This document shows, one piece after another, positions 24,696-26,151 of a stretch of 26,151 nt of DNA (positions within the stretch are counted from its first letter, which is position 1; every line of letters starts with the position of its first letter). The stretch spans positions 1 to 26,151 of the forward strand of contig JBLINB010000023.1 of assembly GCA_047638975.1 (NCBI GenBank), in the 5' to 3' direction. Below the pieces are notes generated by a model. That model worked only from the letters and a program-made list of their open reading frames with translations. It was not told where the DNA came from and searched no databases. A program made the position numbers and the translations under genes. This stretch comes from JAPKEZ01 sp047638975. GTDB taxonomy: Bacteria > Planctomycetota > UBA1135.

Positions 24696-25792
24696 TATAA
24701 AATAGGGTCAAAAATGCCGGCTAGATTTTCAAGCAGGCGCGTTTTTAAACTACGCATTTGCCAAAGCTGCGGATCGATTTGAACGGAACGCTGCATGTCA
24801 GCAGTGAACGAATCTTGGAGTTGCTGACACAAATCTTCGTCGGTACTTTCGATGAGCAACTCGTGATTACGAAAGAACGACCAACGGTCAATATTAGGTG
24901 AGCCAATGAGGCAATCGCAATTGTCGAAGAGTGCCGTCTTGCTATGCTGAAAGCCAGTGGTGTATTCGTAAATATGTACACCATGCTTTAGCAGTTTAGA
25001 ATAATGACGACGTGCTGCCATGTGTACCAGCGGATGATCATGTAGCTTGGCTGACGGTAACTGTAGGTGCACCGTGACACCGCGTTTGCGTGCAAGTATT
25101 AAAGCCTTGATTAATTTGGGTGGCGGGATGAAGTAGGCAGTAGCGAAATAAATATGTTGTTGTGACTGTCCAATGCGCTTCAATAATAGTCGCAAAAAAG
25201 TAGGTCGGCGTAGAGGCCCAAAGTTGCATACGCGAATGCTGTTAGCCTTAAGCGGCTGCAAAGCGCGTAAATTTGAGTGAGGTTTTTTCTGCCACAAAGA
25301 ATAGAACTCGGCGCTTAGAGCGGCGCAGACATCGCCAGTTACTCTCAGCATCGTCTCGCGGCATGGGTTGTCGATAGCGTGCCACCAAAAATCATCAATG
25401 GCTAAACCACCAACCCATGCGCAGCTATCATCGCAAACTATGATGCGGCGATGCGTGCGGCGCATGACGCTATTAATGGCGCGTCGCAAGAAACCGAAGC
25501 GCGGCTTGTTGTAAATTTTTAACTCAGCAAGCTCAGATATTTTATCAAGTAATGCGTCGGAAGCATAGAACGAGCCAATGGCATCTAAAGTGATTTTTAT
25601 GGTGGCACCGTTGCGCTTGGCCTGCGTAAAAGCGTCGAGTAAAGCATCACTGGCCACGCCATCATTCCAAATGTAATTTTCAAATAAAATGCATTGCTGC
25701 GCTTGCGAAATATCTTGTAGTAACTGCAGCCATGTTTTATCAGCTGCAGTAAACAATTCGGCATGCTCAAAAGTTAAGTCTTGAACTTTCAT
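24695..25792 (-). CDS. PLD-superfamily cardiolipin synthase-like protein (ClsB-like)
   Basis: The 365-aa protein has two phospholipase D half-domains. The second HKD motif is intact: HSKTALFD followed by GSPN. The first reads HRRIIVCD followed by GGLA, so its lysine is arginine and the following GG/S-x-N asparagine is lost. The beginning (LLQDISQAQQCILFENYIW) and YFIPPPKLIKALILARKRGV are typical of ClsB/YbhO-type enzymes, which join phosphatidyl groups to make cardiolipin. It has no N-terminal membrane helices, like ClsB. The start at 25792 lies 26 bp inside the upstream GT9 gene, so the two are co-transcribed. Confidence 0.86.
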   Translation of the reverse strand: MKVQDLTFEHAELFTAADKTWLQLLQDISQAQQCILFENYIWNDGVASDALLDAFTQAKRNGATIKITLDAIGSFYASDALLDKISELAELKIYNKPRFGFLRRAINSVMRRTHRRIIVCDDSCAWVGGLAIDDFWWHAIDNPCRETMLRVTGDVCAALSAEFYSLWQKKPHSNLRALQPLKANSIRVCNFGPLRRPTFLRLLLKRIGQSQQHIYFATAYFIPPPKLIKALILARKRGVTVHLQLPSAKLHDHPLVHMAARRHYSKLLKHGVHIYEYTTGFQHSKTALFDNCDCLIGSPNIDRWSFFRNHELLIESTDEDLCQQLQDSFTADMQRSVQIDPQLWQMRSLKTRLLENLAGIFDPIL

Positions 25793-26151
25793 CGATAATT
25801 ATTTGAGGGTCTAATTCAGTCATGCACGGGTGGTTCGGCAGAGGGCAGCTCTTGTAGTGACATCCAAGGCAATCCAGTTTGTCGTTTGTAATAACGCTTA
25901 GTTTTTCTGTAGCATGCGCGGTCCAGCGTAAGTCGGTAGGGCCGAAAATAGATAATTGCGGAACGCCAACTGCCGCAGCTATATGACGTGCGCCGCTATC
26001 CATGCACAAGACGAAGGAGGCTTGACTCATAACGTATTTTATTTCACTGAAATCTGCGCCTGACGCAGCAACGATGGAGTCGTGGTCAAGCTTGCTGGAC
26101 AATTCACGCAAACTTTGCTGCTCGTTCGGTGCTCCGAATAGTAAAGGTAGC
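25767..26151 (-). CDS. Glycosyltransferase family 9 (heptosyltransferase-type), C-terminal part
   Basis: The frame is open to the window edge at 26151, so the 5' part is missing. The visible 127 codons form the nucleotide-sugar-binding half of a GT-B enzyme: PLLFGAPNEQQSLREL, then VLCMDSGARHIAAAVGVPQL and SIFGPTDLRWTA, the donor-site blocks of ADP-heptose:LPS transferases. The cysteine cluster CLGCHYKSCPLPNHPCM near the end is also common in GT9 proteins. It likely adds a core sugar to lipopolysaccharide. A TTG at 26111 is an internal leucine codon. It heads the unit with the PLD-like gene. Confidence 0.85.
   Translation of the reverse strand, partial: LPLLFGAPNEQQSLRELSSKLDHDSIVAASGADFSEIKYVMSQASFVLCMDSGARHIAAAVGVPQLSIFGPTDLRWTAHATEKLSVITNDKLDCLGCHYKSCPLPNHPCMTELDPQIIIDESSRLNF

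Overview
The window looks like chromosomal DNA of a free-living, probably marine, gammaproteobacterium-like Gram-negative. This rests on a full-length glutaminyl-tRNA synthetase of E. coli type (HIGH and SKRK motifs at E. coli positions), a Rep-type helicase, NAD+-dependent LigA, a Porin_5-like outer-membrane barrel, a ClsB/YbhP-like gene pair, a GT9 (heptosyltransferase-type) gene and a Na+/alanine (AGCS) symporter. The lineage is inferred by eye only. There are no tRNA or rRNA genes, no CRISPR array and no insertion sequence. Both ends cut through genes.

Layout. 1-1252: 3' part of a cytochrome c-type protein. 1297-2967: glnS. 2939-5660 (minus): a two-gene unit of a PLP-dependent group II amino acid decarboxylase and a MATE/ANKH-like membrane transporter. 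5853-7498 (plus): porin plus a membrane-anchored haem protein of the Tll0287/DUF3365 type. 7519-9056 (minus): a small ORF, ferredoxin-NADP reductase (fpr), then an Rrf2-type Fe-S regulator. 9207-12482 (plus): a large exported FG-GAP/ASPIC-UnbV/thioredoxin-fold protein interrupted by one in-frame TGA. 12555-14893: a KAS III (FabH) enzyme and a GT-C-type membrane glycosyltransferase. 14880-16838 (minus): rep. 16839-17260: a regulatory stretch with a small ORF, a palindrome, a possible three-hairpin small RNA and a strong intrinsic terminator. 17261-17971: an unrecognised 236-aa protein. 17968-18321 (minus): a lone Hpt protein. 18382-20666 (minus): an AGCS symporter with an exported N-terminal extension, followed by a hidden 57-aa membrane ORF. 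20722-23975 (plus): DUF669-like protein, PH-like membrane protein, a degenerate cytidine-deaminase-like protein and ligA. 23967 to the end (minus): GT9 glycosyltransferase, PLD-family cardiolipin-synthase-like enzyme and an endonuclease/exonuclease/phosphatase protein in one overlapping unit.

The most notable observation is at 11283-11285. The 1091-codon frame of the ASPIC/UnbV protein is interrupted once, by TGA, and stays open and family-like for another 398 codons. Starting 14 nt after the TGA is a compact GC-rich hairpin (11300-11316) with a GG-containing apical loop, placed where a bacterial SECIS element sits. This makes it a candidate selenoprotein with a further CxxC thioredoxin motif at its C-terminus. 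No selenocysteine machinery lies in the window, so the claim depends on the rest of the genome.

A second genome-level theme is that most first-in-operon genes lack a Shine-Dalgarno sequence. Instead they carry a -10-like hexamer 6-8 nt before the start codon, which suggests widespread leaderless transcripts.
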